Source: Pedobacter sp. KBW06 (GTDB lineage Bacteria > Bacteroidota > Bacteroidia > Sphingobacteriales > Sphingobacteriaceae). From it: a stretch of 64,000 nucleotides of DNA. Both the position numbers and the translations under genes were made by a program. Shown one piece after another: positions 60,795-64,000 of this stretch; the first letter of the stretch is position 1; every line of letters begins with the position of its first letter. Location of the stretch: the NCBI RefSeq assembly GCF_003852525.1, contig NZ_QAJL01000001.1, forward strand, positions 1,625,268 through 1,689,267. The letters are read 5' to 3'. The notes under the pieces are model-generated. The model had not been told where the DNA came from and did no database searches. It saw only the letters and a list, made by a program, of their open reading frames with translations.

Positions 60795-61802
60795 TTATCT
60801 AAAAAAGCTTTGGGTTTTTATCTCCTTAAAAGGGATTTCCTTATCCCCGATCTTCAGCTTTACCGTCGCATCCTGTTTACCTTTATCCAATAAGATCAGC
60901 AATTCCCCTTTTTCATTTTCCTTAAGATTTGAAAACACGGCAAAAGCTTCTTTTTCATCAAATTTGATTTCCGTTCTCAATTCTCTTTTCTGATCATCCA
61001 GCCAGTAAACATTCAGCTCTTCTATTACCCCGGCCTGCTGATCAGTGATGTGCTTTAAAGCCTCCCCGAAAACAAAATCACGTTCCTTATTGAAATAGTC
61101 CAGGTCTATCCGCGTAATCGTGGCCGTACTTTCGATCACTGCTTTCCAGAGATACCGTTTTCTCAAACCTTCCCAATAGTCGTAGGGAATCTTTCCGTTT
61201 TTTATCGCTGTCTGAATCTCTTCCGGAAGCTTTTGCAGCCTTGCATCGATGTATTGCAGCATCGTCCCATCCATATCGGGATAAATCTTCTTCCAATCCA
61301 GCTCCCCGACCGGACTTGCTTTAAAATGGCCGACCTCCACCTGCTTATTTCTAACCCCCGACAACCAGACGACGACATCGCCTCCGGGAGCCATTCCCAC
61401 CTTAATCATTTGATAAGTACCACGCCCACCTTCCACATCATCCGGATATCCTTCCGCAAACAGCGAATCTATTTTCCTGGTATCCAGCTCAAATTTGCCG
61501 GCATAATTTTTCTTTTCAGCATAAGAGATCCAGGACAATTCCAGTCGCTGAGGCGCTTCTTTTAATTGTTCTCCGGCAATATTTACAGAGCCGTTCTCTC
61601 CCCAGCCATAGTCTACCGTTCTTCCATTGGGGATGTAGATACTGCCTTTAGTTCCGTAATAGAAAAAACCGCTGTAAATTTCTGCCGGATAATTTTCCGG
61701 CGCACATTCTGTAGGTAACCATTCGTATTTTTTCATCTTTTCCTGACAAGAGCTTATGGTAAATGAGCTGAGCGTAATTAATAATAAGAGGAGTTTTCTC
61801 AT
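60795..61802 (-). CDS. DUF2931 family lipoprotein, probable immunity protein
   Basis: 335 aa with a lipobox (SFTISSC, Cys19) and DUF2931 features: EWLPTECAPENYPAEIYSGF (residues 26-45), LELSWISYAEKKNYAGKFEL, IKVGMAPGGDVVVWLSG and DYWEGLRKRYLWK. DUF2931 lipoproteins are frequent beside Bacteroidota T6SS effectors. Its ATG overlaps the end of the Tle1-like phospholipase gene by 4 nt. Tle1-type effectors act in the periplasm and their known inhibitors are periplasmic or lipoproteins, so this is the best immunity candidate. Confidence 0.8.
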   Translation of the reverse strand: MRKLLLLLITLSSFTISSCQEKMKKYEWLPTECAPENYPAEIYSGFFYYGTKGSIYIPNGRTVDYGWGENGSVNIAGEQLKEAPQRLELSWISYAEKKNYAGKFELDTRKIDSLFAEGYPDDVEGGRGTYQMIKVGMAPGGDVVVWLSGVRNKQVEVGHFKASPVGELDWKKIYPDMDGTMLQYIDARLQKLPEEIQTAIKNGKIPYDYWEGLRKRYLWKAVIESTATITRIDLDYFNKERDFVFGEALKHITDQQAGVIEELNVYWLDDQKRELRTEIKFDEKEAFAVFSNLKENEKGELLILLDKGKQDATVKLKIGDKEIPFKEIKTQSFFR

Positions 61803-63364
61803 GGCCTTTTGTTAAAAACAACCCTTTCTCTTTCTCCCTGATCATTGATCGAAGGTTCTTTTCCAACTCCATCCCAGCTGGAAGAAAAATGCAGGTATCT
61901 GTTCCTTAATTCGTATAACATGTTCCGGTCTCTTACCGTTTCATTGTATTTGGCAGCTGGATAAACGCCATGGTCTACCATATTTTTGATGGATTGCAAT
62001 TGCCCGGCAGTGTTAAAGACCAGGGCCGGAGCGGTCTTGAGTATGGCAAAATTCCTCAGTCTCGTGTACACATCCACTAAAGAAAGGTCCGAATTGCGCA
62101 ATGGTGCTGCCGGTATTTTATGCTTGCTATCGATTTGCCCATCTTCGAATTCACAAATTTTCTTTCCGAATTCGAACATCAGATGAAGCGGAATAAGGCT
62201 GTATTTATTACTCAACACCCTGTTTCCAACGAGTTTATAAGGATCAGGCTGCGACATTTGCTGTTCCCTGTACCAGCCCTGTGCAATCAGCTTGTTCTTT
62301 TCCGCATTGATGAGTTTTTCCCTGTTCAGGAAGGACAACATTTCTTCTGCGAGGGAGACTTCCTCATTCACATTATCCCGGTAACTTCCCCCCACATCCG
62401 AGTGCACACCAGGGAGGGAGATTTCAATTCCGGTAGAAACTGAAGTCAGCTCGAATTTCTCTCTATGTTCATCAGCAGCAGTCAGGTGAACGATATTGGA
62501 GGCCTGATCGATGGCATTCAGGTTCAGTTCCGTGACATCATTGCTGTGCTTGATCCCAAAGGCAGAAACGGTATCATACAAACCTGCAAAACGGATCTTT
62601 ACCCGGCTTATCTTTAACTTTTTCAGTTCCAGATGAACCCCAAACTGTCCGCGTGCAGGCATTTCTTCTTTGGAAGCGGGAAAACCGTCCGTATCAAAAT
62701 ACAAGGCAGTGCCATCTTCGGTTTCCGACTTTCTCGCCTTATAAGGTGCCTTGGTGATCTCATAGACAAAATTCCTTGCTGCAGCAGCGCCCCTGCTAAA
62801 ACCAAATACGTCGACCGTAAGGGTATCTATATTCTTGCTGCTGCGTGCCTTGATCTGTTTCGCCAATTCCTCACAACCACGCTTTACCTTTGCCCTCACT
62901 CCGGTTACCCCGGTGCCTGTCCCCATATTGGGAACATTGTCAAAATTATCATCTGAAGTTCCGATCCCCTCCACATAAATAGAAAAGTAAAGTGCTTGTT
63001 TCTTGTACATTTTCTCGAGGTGGTCTACATTGGTACGGTCATTTTCATAACTCGTATTGTCCTGCCAATACATCTTCGTTCCTGATACCTTCCGATAAAC
63101 CTCACTATTCCCGGATTCGCGATGGGATACATTTTTCCTGTTGTTTCCGGTTCCGTCAAAGAAAAGCCCCACGGTGATGTTCACCAGGTCTTCCTTGACC
63201 ACCATTTTATCCGGATCACCGTATTCAATCCCATCCGTGGAAGTCTCCTGAATCTTTTGTCCAGCATTGGTATGAATGTCCTTTGCATAGGCCGTATAAT
63301 CCTGAGCTGCAGTTTCCCGCATGGTCCCATTCGCTATTTTTATGATGTTGCCTTTCCCAATCAT
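61799..63364 (-). CDS. Tle1-like (DUF2235) phospholipase effector
   Basis: 521 aa alpha/beta hydrolase of the T6SS Tle1/DUF2235 family. It has the early motif GLFFDGTGNNRKN (residues 66-78), nucleophile elbow DVFGFSRGAAAARNF (186-200, Ser190), GLYDTVSAFG (Asp264) and PGVHSDVGGSY (His321), a complete Ser-Asp-His set. Residues 1-52 (GNIIKIANGT, ... TNAGQKIQ, ... GIEYGDPDK) look like a separate N-terminal tag of the sort that may serve for loading on the spike. It follows the VgrG gene by 26 nt. A membrane-phospholipid-degrading antibacterial toxin is expected. Confidence 0.87.
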   Translation of the reverse strand: MIGKGNIIKIANGTMRETAAQDYTAYAKDIHTNAGQKIQETSTDGIEYGDPDKMVVKEDLVNITVGLFFDGTGNNRKNVSHRESGNSEVYRKVSGTKMYWQDNTSYENDRTNVDHLEKMYKKQALYFSIYVEGIGTSDDNFDNVPNMGTGTGVTGVRAKVKRGCEELAKQIKARSSKNIDTLTVDVFGFSRGAAAARNFVYEITKAPYKARKSETEDGTALYFDTDGFPASKEEMPARGQFGVHLELKKLKISRVKIRFAGLYDTVSAFGIKHSNDVTELNLNAIDQASNIVHLTAADEHREKFELTSVSTGIEISLPGVHSDVGGSYRDNVNEEVSLAEEMLSFLNREKLINAEKNKLIAQGWYREQQMSQPDPYKLVGNRVLSNKYSLIPLHLMFEFGKKICEFEDGQIDSKHKIPAAPLRNSDLSLVDVYTRLRNFAILKTAPALVFNTAGQLQSIKNMVDHGVYPAAKYNETVRDRNMLYELRNRYLHFSSSWDGVGKEPSINDQGERERVVFNKRP

Positions 63365-63390
63365 GATGCCCTGTTTTACCGATCAACGAT

Positions 63391-64000
63391 CTAAAATAAA
63401 TTACTTTTATCTCCGCTATTGTTCTTAATGGCTTTGGCGGCATGTTTAACCACATTTCCTTCCGCGCTGTTATACGTCAGGTTCCCTGTGGCTGTCTTGG
63501 TGATATTGGTTGCCTCACTTTGGTAGGCTTCCACCGCCATCTCGGTAATATTCGCGGCATACAGCTGATAATCGGCGCTCACCCTGATCTCATGGTTTAC
63601 GCCTACCTGTGTATTCATATTGTTTCCTGCAGTGGTCAGGATATTTTTTCCAACCTGTATGTTCAGGTTCTCCGCCACATTGATCTGCATGTTCTTCGAA
63701 TTCAAGGTCATGTTTTCGTTTGCAGTGATGGTAATGTTACTGCCGGTGGTGTCGATGTGGATGATGTTTTTCTTGACATCAGTAATGGTGATCCCATGCC
63801 CCGATGGCCCGTCATTGAACTCAATCAGGTGTCCGCTTCTGGTGGCAATACTTTTCATATGATTTGAACTCGAACCTCCGGCACCTGTATTTCCATGGAA
63901 GATACTTCCCATCACAAAGGGACGGTCGGGATCATTGTAACGGAAACCCACCACCACCTGATCGCCCACCTCCGGAATAAAGACATAACCCCTGTTTTTA
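63391..64000 (-). CDS. VgrG spike protein, C-terminal part (runs off window)
   Basis: About 203 codons of the 3' end. The frame is open to the window edge and reads NRGYVFIPEVGDQVVVGFRY, the diagnostic gp5/OB-fold start of the VgrG needle, followed by DRPFVMGSIFHGNTGAGG. A repetitive beta-helix tail follows (HIDTTGSNITITANENMTLN, NIQVGKNILTTAGNN). A GTG at 63969 is not a credible start because the conserved sequence continues upstream. It is the T6SS spike subunit, first visible gene of the island; the rest of the secretion machinery is not in the window. Confidence 0.9.
   Translation of the reverse strand, partial: KNRGYVFIPEVGDQVVVGFRYNDPDRPFVMGSIFHGNTGAGGSSSNHMKSIATRSGHLIEFNDGPSGHGITITDVKKNIIHIDTTGSNITITANENMTLNSKNMQINVAENLNIQVGKNILTTAGNNMNTQVGVNHEIRVSADYQLYAANITEMAVEAYQSEATNITKTATGNLTYNSAEGNVVKHAAKAIKNNSGDKSNLF

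Noticed and set aside
63391..63969. Independent small gene starting at GTG 63969
   Set aside because: The frame continues to the window edge with the conserved VgrG sequence NRGYVFIPEVGDQ, so this is only the 3' part of vgrG.

Overview
The window looks like chromosome of a Bacteroidota bacterium of the Sphingobacteriaceae, most likely Pedobacter or a close relative. The evidence is the promoters with TAnnTTTG -7 boxes, the near absence of Shine-Dalgarno sequences, and family-typical genes (DUF4254, DUF983, AMP nucleosidase, two-domain FtsX-like permeases, a Bacteroidota-type T6SS spike module). The genus is inferred from gene content, not from a search. No insertion sequence, integrase, phage gene or CRISPR array was seen.

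Layout. 0.1-9.9 kb is housekeeping: a PolX/PHP protein whose polymerase active site is lost, DUF4254, a GT9 glycosyltransferase, a SixA-like phosphatase, AMP nucleosidase, clpP-clpX and trigger factor. The trigger factor gene has a structured leader ending in a terminator-like hairpin. Two identical tRNA-Leu(UAG) genes then flank a small SnoaL-like gene and an inverted array of 11-bp repeats. 10-31 kb is an export system on the minus strand: an HlyD-type adaptor, two ABC ATPases, six ~790-residue FtsX/MacB-like permeases and a periplasmic-binding-protein fold lacking a signal peptide. Divergent from it are a sigma-54 response regulator and histidine kinase, and a -24/-12 element lies in front of the adaptor gene. 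31-36 kb holds glgA-glgC, a GlxA-type AraC regulator and an exported DJ-1/PfpI protein.

36.3-43.7 kb is an assimilatory sulfate reduction operon (minus strand): siroheme sulfite reductase fused to HEPN, SUMT, a precorrin-2 dehydrogenase fused to a TSUP transporter, APS reductase, cysD and cysN. Its leader encodes an 18-residue peptide ending Cys-Met-Cys-Arg, followed by a terminator hairpin, which points to cysteine-responsive attenuation. Next comes a cysteine desulfurase gene behind a SAM-I riboswitch, so one sulfur locus carries two different leader controls. 43.9-54.6 kb contains a metallophosphoesterase, a CDP-alcohol phosphatidyltransferase with GtrA, two AraC regulators, DUF983, an exported WrbA-RidA fusion, DinB, an acyl-CoA thioesterase, a YeiH-type transporter and a LysR regulator with a 21-bp tandem operator.

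54.7-64 kb is a type VI secretion spike/effector island on the minus strand: the C-terminal part of VgrG (running off the window), a Tle1-like phospholipase effector, a DUF2931 lipoprotein, an unrecognised protein, a DUF4280 PAAR-like tip, a 974-residue OmpA-containing putative effector and two lipoproteins that are candidate immunity proteins. The most notable items are the Cys leader attenuator, the SAM riboswitch on a desulfurase, three domain fusions in sulfur/redox genes, the 11-bp inverted arrays and the T6SS effector-immunity candidates.
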